Positions 35,879 through 44,674 of a DNA stretch of 64,000 nt are shown piece by piece. Position 1 is the stretch's first letter, and each line of letters begins with the position of its first letter. Source of the DNA: Betaproteobacteria bacterium RIFCSPLOWO2_02_FULL_63_19 (GTDB lineage: Bacteria > Pseudomonadota > Gammaproteobacteria > Burkholderiales > SG8-39); contig MEQX01000069.1 in NCBI GenBank assembly GCA_001770415.1, forward strand, positions 1 to 64,000. Direction: 5' to 3'. The translations under genes were made by a program, and so were the position numbers. The notes under the pieces were generated by a model. It was not told where the DNA came from. It did not search any database and worked only from the letters and a program-made list of their open reading frames with translations.

Positions 35879-36592
35879 CTAATTCTCGTTCTCGAGGTCA
35901 ACCACGAAGATCTTGACCAGCGCTTCGACCTGCTTTTCAGGTCGAACGAAGCGAACCCCTGAACGATTTGCGAGAGCGCCATCGTCGAGCTGCACGGGCT
36001 TTGTGTAGCACACCTCGATGTCGACCAGGACCGGCTCGTGTTCTGGGACGACGATTCGGCAGTCAATAAGGACCGTTCCAGGCGGGAGGCGGATTCCAGC
36101 GTCGTAGACGATCGCTCCGAGACCCCCAAGACTGATATCGCTGATGCGCGCCTCAAACGGCATGACCCCCCCGGAATCGGCGACGCAGCGCAGCGAAACA
36201 TCGGCCGGGACGCGATAGCGTGGAAACCGGCGCCGCTGTATTTGGGCGAGCACCGACGGGAATGCGAACCGGATTGCCGGCTTGTCGTCGTGAACGGTGT
36301 CACACGGATGCGACGCGGAAAATTCGACGCGTGTCTGCCGGACGTTCCCCCGGAAGACCACGGTCTCATCTCCCAGAAGCGCGTCGTTGGCTTGTTTTTC
36401 GTCGCTGAACGCGATCAGGAAGTATCCGGCGTCGAGATCGACGTGAACGACGCGCGTAATGTAGAGGCGCTCGCCGTTGGCGACATGCGCCGATACCATG
36501 CTGCCCTCGCGCTCGAGAAGGCGCAGAACGCGCGCGATCTCGATCTGCGAGCGGTATAAAACGTTGGTCAAGCTTGCGCGGGTCGAGGCCAT
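35879..36592 (-). CDS. ycgR: YcgR-like PilZ-domain flagellar brake protein
   Basis: A 237-residue cytoplasmic protein. The N-terminal YcgR domain runs to about residue 115, and the PilZ domain follows. The c-di-GMP-binding pieces are the arginine loop RRRFPRYRVP (R121-x3-R125) and D152-x-S154-x2-G157 in ISDISLGGLGA. On c-di-GMP binding, such proteins act on the flagellar motor and slow swimming. The flanking genes are unrelated, so the role is by family only. No flagellar gene occurs in the window. Confidence 0.88.
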   Translation of the reverse strand: MASTRASLTNVLYRSQIEIARVLRLLEREGSMVSAHVANGERLYITRVVHVDLDAGYFLIAFSDEKQANDALLGDETVVFRGNVRQTRVEFSASHPCDTVHDDKPAIRFAFPSVLAQIQRRRFPRYRVPADVSLRCVADSGGVMPFEARISDISLGGLGAIVYDAGIRLPPGTVLIDCRIVVPEHEPVLVDIEVCYTKPVQLDDGALANRSGVRFVRPEKQVEALVKIFVVDLENEN

Positions 36593-36661
36593 GCGGTTCG
36601 GGAATATCGCTCCGTGACCACGATTCCAGGGCCGAGGCGCCGAACATTCCGCGGGCGCTGT

Positions 36662-37558
36662 TCAGTTCGCTCCCTGCCGTTTGATGGACGCGGAAGTTGA
36701 ATCCTCGAACCGAGGCGACGTGCAGTGGAAAATGCATGCACCGCAGTGCGGCACGAAAGCGTGCTGGTTCAATCCGGCGTCGAACGGATGCTGCTTCGTC
36801 GTCGCCTGCACCGAACGCCAGTCGTCGTCTGTGGGATTTTCCGGCATGGGAACCTTGGTGCGACGGTAGCCCCTTTCGGCGTAAAGCCACTTGCACTTGA
36901 CGCCCTTCAACTTTGCGTACTCGAAGGTTTCGTCGCCGATGTTAACGGACGTCTTGCCTGTCATCGCCTTGGTCGGGCACACCTTGATGCAGGCGTAGCC
37001 GCACGCATTCGGTTGGCATAGAGCGGCCGCGTCATACATCGGCGATGCCGTCAGCGGCGCATCGGTGATGATAGAGACCAGCCTTTGCCGAGGTCCGAAT
37101 TCGGGGGTCAGGAGCAGTCCGCTAAAGCCGAACTGTCCCAAGCCGGCCGCCACCGCGGCGTGCCGGTGCGAGAAGTCCCCCACGGTACCGTACTTGTAGA
37201 GGACTCCAGTCGGCGGAAACGGGAGGGCCTTGAATCCCTTCGCCTCGAGAAATCTCGCCACGCGGTTCGCTGCCGAGGACAAATCCCAGTTCAGCGTGAC
37301 ATACCCGTACCACATGTACGGGCCGAGCGTCTTGCCCGGCTCGTCGTAGCGTCCCGCGACGTCAATCGTCGTATCGGGGATCTTGGCCGCGCAGACCACC
37401 ACGGACTTCGCATTCGGTAGGTAGTCCGTTGGGCGCCTTCCCTCCGGAGCCTCGGCGAGGCGGTGCACGGGCGCGACGCCGAACAGATCGACCCCCATTC
37501 GTTCAAGCGCAAGTTCGCGTGCGGCTTCGGTCAGATCGGTTTCAGCTGCCATGGACAT
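36662..37558 (-). CDS. QueG-like 4Fe-4S protein
   Basis: A 298-residue protein related to the epoxyqueuosine reductase/reductive dehalogenase group. The middle part has RHAAVAAGLGQFGFSGLLLTPEFGPRQR, the N-terminal cobalamin/flavin-like region wording of that group. Cluster ligands are CGYACIKVCP and, near the end, CGACIFHC, two sets that would hold two 4Fe-4S clusters. It is shorter than QueG (about 370) and lacks its C-terminal HEAT region. Its substrate is unknown. GGAGG precedes the ATG at 37558; a second ATG two codons on is also possible. Confidence 0.8.
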   Translation of the reverse strand: MSMAAETDLTEAARELALERMGVDLFGVAPVHRLAEAPEGRRPTDYLPNAKSVVVCAAKIPDTTIDVAGRYDEPGKTLGPYMWYGYVTLNWDLSSAANRVARFLEAKGFKALPFPPTGVLYKYGTVGDFSHRHAAVAAGLGQFGFSGLLLTPEFGPRQRLVSIITDAPLTASPMYDAAALCQPNACGYACIKVCPTKAMTGKTSVNIGDETFEYAKLKGVKCKWLYAERGYRRTKVPMPENPTDDDWRSVQATTKQHPFDAGLNQHAFVPHCGACIFHCTSPRFEDSTSASIKRQGAN

Positions 37559-37769
37559 GACTTCCTCCCCATCGTGCGATGTTGCGTCCCGTCGCGGCAG
37601 GTCGGCCGGGTGTTTGAAGCGGCAACCGATCTCGAAGATTCACGTTGGCGAAACAATTATTTCGACACCCTGAAAGCGCGCGACGCGCGTGGACGAAATC
37701 TACCCGATGGTCACGAACTTGTCATTTGTTCAACGAACCGAAGACCCGGGACGCGCGCCCTGCGGACGT

Positions 37770-38291
37770 TCAGCCGGCCGCGCGCAGCAGCAGACCGATC
37801 ACCTGTTCCGCATAGGTCCGAGCGCCGGTGTGGCCGGACTCACGGGGCCCGGCGACGTTGAGTATTCGGATCGCGTGCGAGCTGACGAAGGCGGCGGCTT
37901 TGCTTGCAGCGGCATCAGGAGCAAGCGCGTTTCCATCCAGTACCACGACAGGTTTCCCGAAGCGGTCGCAGAACTCGACGGTCTTGAGCGTGCCACCGGA
38001 AAGTTCACCGAAGCAGATTACAACGGTGCCGTCGGAACCGATGACGTTCTGGCGGGTGCGCTCGAGGTAGTTGGCCCCGGGCAGCGTGGTCACCGGGTAT
38101 CGGTCGGGAATCGCGCCGTCCTCCGCTTCGCGCCCTTGCGGGCACCATCCTCCACAAGGGAACCCGGCTGCCAGGGCTGCATCCAGCGCGCCGCGGTCGA
38201 CGCCGGTCTGGCCACCGGAAACGATTCTTTGCAGGGTCATGTCACGCACGCAAAGTTCAAGTCCGGTTACGCCGGGCGTCCGTTGTCCCAT
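37770..38291 (-). CDS. putative molybdenum carrier protein
   Basis: A ~173-residue Rossmann-like protein with the core MTLQRIVSGGQTGVDRGALDAA, YPVTTLPGANYLERTRQNV and SDGTVVICFGELSGGT, as in PF12694 (Moco carrier/YpsA-type). I start at 38291 because GAGG lies nine bases before that ATG; a start at 38240 (MTLQRIVSGG) would match shorter homologues. Family members bind molybdenum cofactor or are proposed to carry it. The genome carries at least two Mo/W-type enzymes in this window, though not adjacent. Confidence 0.8.
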   Translation of the reverse strand: MGQRTPGVTGLELCVRDMTLQRIVSGGQTGVDRGALDAALAAGFPCGGWCPQGREAEDGAIPDRYPVTTLPGANYLERTRQNVIGSDGTVVICFGELSGGTLKTVEFCDRFGKPVVVLDGNALAPDAAASKAAAFVSSHAIRILNVAGPRESGHTGARTYAEQVIGLLLRAAG

Positions 38292-38561
38292 TCCAGTTTC
38301 CTCGGTGTTGTGAATGTTCAAATATTAACGCGAGCCGTCGCGCTCCAGTGCTCATGTCACCGTGGACGCAGCGCAGATGATTTACAGAATGAAACAATTG
38401 ATTACGCCTTGTATCGAGATATCTTGTTAGTCTGACCTCGGAAGCAGCGGTTGCCATGCGGTGCGGTCTTCGCGACGGGACATTGATTGAACTGGCACAG
38501 GCAGCACCGACCGGATGTCGCCGCTATCGAGCTTGGGTGTTTTGCGCTTTGGAGGTGAACC

Positions 38562-39287
38562 ATGAACTGCTCAAAAGCGTTGCTGTTGGCTTCAGCATTG
38601 CTCGCATTTCCCGGTGTATCAACCGCGCAACAGTATCTGGCCTATACGACCAATACGGTGCTCCTGCGGGCGGGGCCGGCCCGCGAGTTTCCGGTGGTTG
38701 CAGTCCTGCAGAATGGCGATGCGGTGGCCGTCCAGGGATGCCTTCAGGACTACAGTTGGTGTGACGTCGTCGCGGGCCCGAACAGGGGCTGGCTGGATGC
38801 GCGTTACATTGCCTATCCGTACCAGGGAGCGACGGTTCCGGTGATCGATTACGGGGCGGCCGTGGGCATCGGTGTTGTCACCTTCATCATCGGCAGTTAC
38901 TGGCACGATCACTACGTTGCCCGGCCCTGGTACAGGCAACTGCCGCACTGGAGCCACCGGCCGCAGAGAGCAGGCGTACGAGCACCGTATGCTCATCGGC
39001 CTGGGCACAGACCGCCGCGTCCAGCCATCCATCCGAGACCGCCCCACAAGGTGGTACGCGCGGTCAAGGTGCGGCCGGTTCCGGTGATACGTCCCCTCGA
39101 ACGGCCGCCGCGCGTACTGGTACCGCAGAGACCGCTGAAGATGGGTGTGGCGCCGGGGCGAAGGGTGTTTGGATCAGCGCAGAGTCCAACACCGGTTTTC
39201 CTCGCGCCTGGACGCTCGCCAACTTCGGTTGTCAAGCCCATGGGCACACGCAACGCGGGTGTAAGACCTGACCGCCGGAATCACTGA
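38562..39287 (+). CDS. SH3-domain exported protein with Pro/Arg-rich tail
   Basis: A 241-residue protein with a signal peptide ending STA (residue ~22). Residues 25-85 form a bacterial SH3 domain: VLLRAGPAREFPVVAVLQNGDAVAV and GWLDARYIAYPY. A short hydrophobic stretch (AAVGIGVVTFIIGSYWHDHY) follows, then a Pro/Arg/His-rich tail. The tail probably binds envelope components; no enzyme motif. GGAGGTGA precedes the ATG. The last seven bases overlap the convergent MscS-like gene. Confidence 0.85.
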   Translation: MNCSKALLLASALLAFPGVSTAQQYLAYTTNTVLLRAGPAREFPVVAVLQNGDAVAVQGCLQDYSWCDVVAGPNRGWLDARYIAYPYQGATVPVIDYGAAVGIGVVTFIIGSYWHDHYVARPWYRQLPHWSHRPQRAGVRAPYAHRPGHRPPRPAIHPRPPHKVVRAVKVRPVPVIRPLERPPRVLVPQRPLKMGVAPGRRVFGSAQSPTPVFLAPGRSPTSVVKPMGTRNAGVRPDRRNH

Positions 39288-39856
39288 GAAAAGAACGTTG
39301 CCTTGCTGCCCCGCTCACGGGAAGAACGCGTTCGCAGAATTTTCTGGAAGAACAGATTATTCGGTATTTGCAGAAATTGAGGCGTCTCCCCCTCGGCCGG
39401 CTCGGAAGGTTCGATACGCAACGTCGTAAACATCAAATTCACATCGACGACGCGCCCCCCGATCGCTGTACCGTTTGGCTCGACAAGTTCCACGGTGTCG
39501 TCGAGGCGGAACGGGCGGAATGTGAGTATGAGCAGTGCAGCAGTCGCATTGCTGAGCATGCTCCAGGAAGCCACGAAGCCTACGGCCAACGCGGCCAGAC
39601 CTGCCGAAATCAGCGCCCAGGCGCTGCCGAACACGCCCACGGCCTGCATTAGGATCAGGACAGTGACGGACAAGATCGTCCAGCGCCGGAACGTCTGCAG
39701 GCGCCTGGCCATGACCGGTGCCAGATGATTGAAGGCGCGCAGCCGGTCGATGAGCCGCCGCAAGATCAGCGATACGAGAAACGCGGCGAGGACAATTACG
39801 GCCCCCGCCACCAGTTCGTGGGCGAACTTGGCCAGCATGGGGAGGTATTCGTGCAT
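39281..39856 (-). CDS. small-conductance mechanosensitive channel family protein (MscS-like)
   Basis: A 191-residue protein. It has membrane helices HELVAGAVIVLAAFLVSLIL, WTILSVTVLILMQAVGVF and ALISAGLAALAVGFVASWSM, followed by the MscS beta domain: NATAALLILTFRPFRLDDTVEL, IGGRVVDVNLMFTTLRI and IPNNLFFQKILR. This is a short member with the pore helix and upper beta domain but little of the C-terminal vestibule. The start at 39856 is chosen after an upstream, non-homologous stretch. The predicted role is osmotic safety-valve conductance. Confidence 0.85.
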   Translation of the reverse strand: MHEYLPMLAKFAHELVAGAVIVLAAFLVSLILRRLIDRLRAFNHLAPVMARRLQTFRRWTILSVTVLILMQAVGVFGSAWALISAGLAALAVGFVASWSMLSNATAALLILTFRPFRLDDTVELVEPNGTAIGGRVVDVNLMFTTLRIEPSEPAEGETPQFLQIPNNLFFQKILRTRSSRERGSKATFFSQ

Positions 39857-40138
39857 GACGCTGTTCCTGCTGCCGAAAATACTAAAATAGCATAGTACCG
39901 TTCCGCGCCCTTCAACAGCCAACGGTCACGCGATGAGTCTTGCGTGCGCAACCGATTCACGCGAGTCGACGCTGTCTGGAAGTCACTGTCGTTGACGCTC
40001 AGTTGCCATGTCCGACCCGGATCGGAATGATCTTCCTGTTGCGCAGGAGTCCTTGATCCTCGGCTACGCTCGTGTCGATTTCGTGCCGGGTCTTCTGTAG
40101 TGTTCGGACCGGGCGCGAAGAATTCGAATGGAGATGTG

Positions 40139-41128
40139 ATGCGAAAACACGACGACGCTTTGATCCTCGCGGCAATTCTTGACGGCGCGGGTGGTGCGCG
40201 CGAACTGCGCTGGGATGATATCGACTGCTGGCGCGTTGAGGACGGGGTGCTCTGGCTGCACTTTTACCTCGACGAGCCGCAAGCACAAGAATGGCTGGTT
40301 CAGCGCAGCGGGCTGGACCCGATCGTGTGCAACGCGCTGCTCATGCCTGAAACGCGGCCTCGCGCTGTCGTCATCGGCGATGGCCTGTTGTTGATGTTAC
40401 GCGGAGTGAACCTCAATCCCGGCGCGGAGCCCGAGGACATGGTCTCGGTGCGCGTCTGGGCTGACGCGCAGCGGGTCATTACCGTTCGGCGGCGCAAGCT
40501 GATGGGCATGCAGGATCTGATCGATGACTTCGCCGTGCAGGCCGGTCCCCGCAACGCGGCGGAGTTCGTGGTGAAACTCTCCGAGCACATCACGACACGA
40601 ATGGCGCCGGTGATTGCGCAAATCCACGAGAATCTCGATTCGATCGAGGAGGAGGTTCTTACGCGACGGGACGCGGAGATCCGCGGTCGGCTTTCGGAGA
40701 TCCGCCGGCGCGTCATTCGCCTGCGCCGGTTCATCGGTCCGCAGCGCGACACACTCACGCAGATGGTGCGCGAGCGCTTGACGTGGTTCGGTCCCGACGA
40801 TATGACGGCCATGCGGGAGGTCGCTTTCGCGATCACGCGCCATCTCGAGGACCTGGACGTCGCGCGCGAGCAGGCCATCGTCACGCACGACGAACTGACG
40901 GCGTACGTCGGAGAGCAGCTGGGGCGCACGATGTATTTTCTTGCGCTGGTAACGACGTTCTTCCTGCCGATCACGTTCCTCACCGGGCTGCTGGGCATGA
41001 ACATTGGCGGGTTGCCTGGAGTGCCTGCGGAGCAGCATCCAGATGCGTTTGCACTGACGATAGCAGCCATGGTCGCGATCATCGGATTTCAGCTTTGGAT
41101 CTTCCGGCGCTGGCACTTGATGAAATGA
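40139..41128 (+). CDS. zntB: ZntB-type CorA family metal transporter
   Basis: A 329-residue protein. The N-terminal cytoplasmic domain is alpha/beta, followed by long helices (LSEHITTRMAPVIAQIHENLDSIEEE; EIRGRLSEIRRRVIRLRRFI). Two C-terminal membrane helices flank the GMN motif: FLPITFLTGLLGMNIGGLPG. The Trp-rich N-terminus and the GMNxGGxPG wording match ZntB, a zinc transporter with proposed Zn2+/H+ import. The start at 40139 has GGAG seven bases before. The tail after helix 2 is short and basic (RRWHLMK), typical for CorA relatives. Confidence 0.92.
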   Translation: MRKHDDALILAAILDGAGGARELRWDDIDCWRVEDGVLWLHFYLDEPQAQEWLVQRSGLDPIVCNALLMPETRPRAVVIGDGLLLMLRGVNLNPGAEPEDMVSVRVWADAQRVITVRRRKLMGMQDLIDDFAVQAGPRNAAEFVVKLSEHITTRMAPVIAQIHENLDSIEEEVLTRRDAEIRGRLSEIRRRVIRLRRFIGPQRDTLTQMVRERLTWFGPDDMTAMREVAFAITRHLEDLDVAREQAIVTHDELTAYVGEQLGRTMYFLALVTTFFLPITFLTGLLGMNIGGLPGVPAEQHPDAFALTIAAMVAIIGFQLWIFRRWHLMK

Positions 41129-41179
41129 CGCGCAGGAAGATTCATGAAGCGGCATTCGGCCCGACGCGGCGCCGGTGTG

Positions 41180-41551
41180 TTACGCCCCGCGCACGCGGTC
41201 CAGCATGGCGGGCGGATCTGAAGGCTCGCTGTCGGCGCGCCACGCGACGTGACCGTCGGGGCGGACCAGGACCAGGCGGCGTTCATAGACCTCGGCTGCT
41301 TCGGACTCGGTCACTGTGACGACATCGAGCGGGTAGTCGGCCGGGAACGGACAGCTATCGACATCTGCCGTGATTCCCCAGCGCCGGCAGAATTCCATCG
41401 AGCGGATGTTGACTTCGTTCATCTTCGGCGTGCCGACGACGCCGTCGCCTTGCTCTACGAGAAGGCAGGAGACGCCGCGCCAGCCGAGGTCGCAGGCGAG
41501 CGCGAGTCCGACCGGGCCGCCGCCGACGATAAGGACCGGAATGTCAGTCAT
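41180..41551 (-). pseudogene. FAD-dependent monooxygenase with internal in-frame deletion
   Basis: A 123-residue frame. Residues 1-~95 match the N-terminus of FAD-dependent aromatic monooxygenases: VLIVGGGPVGLALACDLGWRG, LLVEQGD, then MNEVNIRSMEFCRRWG. From about residue 96 the sequence is the extreme C-terminus of the same family: LVLVRPDGHVAWRAD and PPAMLDRVRGA. The ~400 residues in between (including the usual DG and GD FAD/NADPH motifs) are missing, with the frame kept. It cannot be an active monooxygenase. No ribosome site is clear. Confidence 0.78.
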
Positions 41552-41729
41552 GATCGATGCGTTGCTTGCGGGTCGTCTGCACGTTGATCTGCCACCACGC
41601 TGGCGATGGAGCACGGATGGAAGTCCGCCATCGCATGCCCGGTCGCGTGTGTTCGGGCAGTCCAGCATGCATAATACTGCGCGAAGCGGCGTGGTGTTAC
41701 CGGACAACGAACCAACGAAGGGAAAAACG

Positions 41730-42194
41730 ATGCCGAATATCGCTGTAACGCTCAGACAGGAAATAACGCGGCTTGCCCGCAAGGAAATCAAACGGGAAGC
41801 CCGGGTGTTGCGCAAAGCATCGGCACAATACCGAAGACTCATCGCTGAGCTGAGACGCGAGACCAGGCGCCTGCGGTCGGATGTTCTCCGCTTCGCGCTG
41901 CAGGCCGGCAGAGATGCGCCACCGGGCGCTCTCGATGCGGATTCAAAGCGAGTCCGCTTTTCCGCAAAGAGCGTGACTGCGCAGCGCAAACGCCTGGGGC
42001 TCTCGGCCGCAGACTACGGCAAGCTCGTCGGCGTGACCGGCCACACGATCTATAAATGGGAGCACGGCGCGTCGCGCCCGCGTCGGGCGCAGATCAACGC
42101 GCTGGCGTCGTTTCGTACGCTGGGCAAGAGGGAAGCTGTCGCGCGGCTTGAACGGATCAACGCTCCGAAGAAAAGGCGAAAGGGCGGGCGATAA
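41730..42194 (+). CDS. helix-turn-helix (XRE-type) DNA-binding protein
   Basis: A 154-residue, highly basic protein. The N-terminal ~70 residues are a charged helix (LRQEITRLARKEIKREARVL, RLIAELRRETRRLRSDVL) that may form a coiled coil. The HTH lies near residue 95: RKRLGLSAADYGKLVGVTGH followed by TIYKWEHGASRPRRAQ, the XRE recognition-helix wording. A basic tail ends KKRRKGGR. It starts at 41730 with AGGG seven bases before the ATG. It precedes the kinase pair on the same strand and could regulate it. Such basic HTH proteins are often described as histone-like or transcription regulators. Confidence 0.82.
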   Translation: MPNIAVTLRQEITRLARKEIKREARVLRKASAQYRRLIAELRRETRRLRSDVLRFALQAGRDAPPGALDADSKRVRFSAKSVTAQRKRLGLSAADYGKLVGVTGHTIYKWEHGASRPRRAQINALASFRTLGKREAVARLERINAPKKRRKGGR

Positions 42195-42211
42195 GAAGCG
42201 TCGGAAGCGCG

Positions 42212-43504
42212 ATGCGGAAAGCTGTGCGAATGAACGGCACCGTGGTTTCCGGCACCGCCGGACCGACTGTTCGAGAACGTCGCAGGTTCCGGGCCAGATT
42301 CGTCGCCGGTTACGCGCTTAGCTATGTGACCGACACCATATTGCTGTTCCAGTTCGTCTCGATTGGGACGATCGCGATTTGGGTGCCGATCGCGTACTTC
42401 GCCGCGGGAATAACCATAGGCGCCGTCTTCGGTGCGCTTGTACTGTTTGGTATCAGAGAGAGCGGGAAAGACCCCTACTTCAGCATCTGGCAGGTATTCG
42501 TATCGGGCGCAGCCATGCTGGTGTTTCTCGCGCTCGCCCCCGAGCTGGGAGGGCTCTTCCTGTGCAATCTGATTCTCGTTTTCGGATTCGGCGGTTTGCG
42601 AATGTCCTGGCGCGAAGCGCTTTTGTCCTTCGGGCTCATTGCGCTGGGTACGGGCCTGATCTTGTATCACGCGTCCGAAGTCTCCTTGTTGCCGTATTCG
42701 ACGCCGTTCGAGAGAGCACTGGTCTGGATAGGATTCGTGCTGATTCTGGGCAAAGTGGTCGCCCTCGGACTGGTCGGAAGTTCATTGCGGCTTCGGGCGG
42801 TGAGGGCCTATCGTGACTCCAAGGCATTGAATGCCGCCCTTCAAGCGCGGACGTCGGAACTTGTTGATGCAGAGGAACACCTGAGAGCGTCGATTCGCGG
42901 CAAGGAGCTGTTGCTGCGTGAGGTACACCACGCCGTCAAGAACAACCTTCAGATAGTCGCAAGCATGCTGCAGCTCGGGGCCGAGTCGGCAACGAACGAG
43001 ACGGTGGTTTCGACACTGAATGCGAGTTGCGATCGGGTCCTGGCCATCGGGCTTGTGCACGAACAAGCCTACGGCGAGGAGAATCTGGCGGCGGTGGACT
43101 TGCGCCGCTACCTGGAGTCGTTGACGGAGAACCTGGGGCGATCGCTGCAGCCCGACGGCAACGTGGTGGCGCTTCAGACGGCCCTGGAGGACATGACGCT
43201 GGGCGCGGATCGCGTGGTCCCCCTGGGGCTGATCGTCAACGAGCTGGTCACCAATGCTTTCAAGCATGCGTTCCCGGAACAGCGGAACGGAACCATCCTT
43301 GTCTCGCTGCATCGCCGGGCTGACGGGATGGCAGAACTTGTCGTCGAAGATGATGGCGTAGGATTGCCGGCGGGCGTAGATTGGCGCAGCCTGCCGACCG
43401 TGGGGCTGGGCCTGGTCAACGGTTTGGCGAGGCAGTTGGGCGCCGAAATCTCGCTCGATGGCCGGGAGCGAACACGATTCTGCGTGCGCTTCAGGGAAAC
43501 CTAG
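42212..43504 (+). CDS. membrane histidine kinase (HisKA_2 family)
   Basis: A 430-residue sensor kinase. Residues ~30-195 form about six membrane helices (a 6TM sensor similar in layout to MASE-type domains). A short coiled coil (SKALNAALQARTSELVDAEEH) leads to the HisKA_2 phospho-acceptor region, LLREVHHAVKNNLQIVAS, with H239 (or H240). The HATPase part has NELVTNAFKHAF, VEDDGVGLPAG and GLGLVNGLARQLGAE. Its partner begins two bases after its stop codon. No periplasmic ligand domain is seen; the stimulus may be membrane-linked. Confidence 0.88.
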   Translation: MRKAVRMNGTVVSGTAGPTVRERRRFRARFVAGYALSYVTDTILLFQFVSIGTIAIWVPIAYFAAGITIGAVFGALVLFGIRESGKDPYFSIWQVFVSGAAMLVFLALAPELGGLFLCNLILVFGFGGLRMSWREALLSFGLIALGTGLILYHASEVSLLPYSTPFERALVWIGFVLILGKVVALGLVGSSLRLRAVRAYRDSKALNAALQARTSELVDAEEHLRASIRGKELLLREVHHAVKNNLQIVASMLQLGAESATNETVVSTLNASCDRVLAIGLVHEQAYGEENLAAVDLRRYLESLTENLGRSLQPDGNVVALQTALEDMTLGADRVVPLGLIVNELVTNAFKHAFPEQRNGTILVSLHRRADGMAELVVEDDGVGLPAGVDWRSLPTVGLGLVNGLARQLGAEISLDGRERTRFCVRFRET

Positions 43505-43505
43505 C

Positions 43506-44573
43506 ATGGCGAAGATACTGATTGCGGAGGATGAATACGTCATCGCGAAGGGAATCCAGTCCAAGCTGGAGAGCTGGGGGCACGAGGTGGCCGGGATTGC
43601 TGCGTCCGGAGAGCAGGCGATACGCGACGCGAATATCGATACGCCTGATCTGGTGCTGATGGACATAATGCTGAAGGGCGAAATGAACGGAATCGCCGCG
43701 GCAGCCAGGATCCGCGAACGGGCCGGCATCCCCGTCATTTATGTGACCGCGTATGGAAGTGACGAATCGGTGCGCGAAGCCGCGCTCACCAATCCTTACG
43801 GGTTCATCGTCAAGCCCTTCAACGATGAAACGCTACGCAATGCCATCAACAGCGGTTTGCTGAAAAAAGAATGCGAGCAAGCGCGTGATCTTCTTGTAAG
43901 GCGCCTGGAGTCGTATTCCGGACGGCTGCTTACTGCCAAAGGAATCGAGCGTAGGCGCATCGCCTATGGACTGCACGAGGAGATGGCCCGCATCTTGGCG
44001 GCGCTGAACATGCGAAGATCGTCGTTGAGGACAACGGGTGGAACGAACGCAGCGGCGCCATTGCGGACGATGGCGACGCTGCTCACGGAGCAAACCGCGG
44101 AGCAGGCGCACCGCATGGTCCGGGAGCTGTGTCCGGTACAACTGGAGAACCTGGAGCTGTCCGTCGTGCTGCGACTGTACGCCGCAGCACAGGCCGAGCT
44201 GGCAGGCTGGAAGGTCCATATCGACGCCCGTGAAGAAGGCAGACGAGCGCCGCCCAACGTTGAAATCGCCTGTTTCTATGTGTTTCAGGAGGCGCTGGTC
44301 AATATCCTGTGTCATGCCAATGCAACCGATGTCGGGATCGTGCTGCGACGCAACGCCGAGGAACTGGATCTCAAGATAACCGACAATGGTCCCGGCTTCG
44401 ACCTCCAGAGCGCGCGGCGGAAGGCGGGAGGCAGGACAAACGGGCTGCTCGACATGGAGCGGCGGGTGAAATACGCCGGTGGGCGGCTGGAAATAAGTTC
44501 CGCCCCGGGCACCGGAACCCGGATAAGGGCGTATTTTTGGTTGCAGATTGCCGCACCGCGAAGACCGCGCTGA
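43506..44573 (+). CDS. receiver-histidine kinase fusion (REC-HisKA_3-HATPase)
   Basis: A 355-residue hybrid with the receiver first. The REC domain has ILIAEDEYVIAKGI and D53 in DLVLMDIMLKGEMNG. After YGFIVKPFNDETL comes a kinase: ERRRIAYGLHEEMARILAALN has the HisKA_3-type acceptor H157, and FQEALVNILCHANATDVGI, DNGPGFD and GLLDMERRVKYAGGRLEI form the HATPase. There is no DNA-binding output. The adjacent HisKA_2 kinase likely phosphorylates D53, so this protein may relay to another regulator. Start at 43506; the stop of the preceding gene is at 43504, giving tight coupling. Confidence 0.88.
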   Translation: MAKILIAEDEYVIAKGIQSKLESWGHEVAGIAASGEQAIRDANIDTPDLVLMDIMLKGEMNGIAAAARIRERAGIPVIYVTAYGSDESVREAALTNPYGFIVKPFNDETLRNAINSGLLKKECEQARDLLVRRLESYSGRLLTAKGIERRRIAYGLHEEMARILAALNMRRSSLRTTGGTNAAAPLRTMATLLTEQTAEQAHRMVRELCPVQLENLELSVVLRLYAAAQAELAGWKVHIDAREEGRRAPPNVEIACFYVFQEALVNILCHANATDVGIVLRRNAEELDLKITDNGPGFDLQSARRKAGGRTNGLLDMERRVKYAGGRLEISSAPGTGTRIRAYFWLQIAAPRRPR

Positions 44574-44674
44574 TTTCGGACGGCCATCATCGTCGAAGGA
44601 TTATCGCGCGCCAACCGCCCGGAACCCGCACCTCGGTCGCAATGCGTATGCTGGTGTCTTGGATATCGGGCGTG

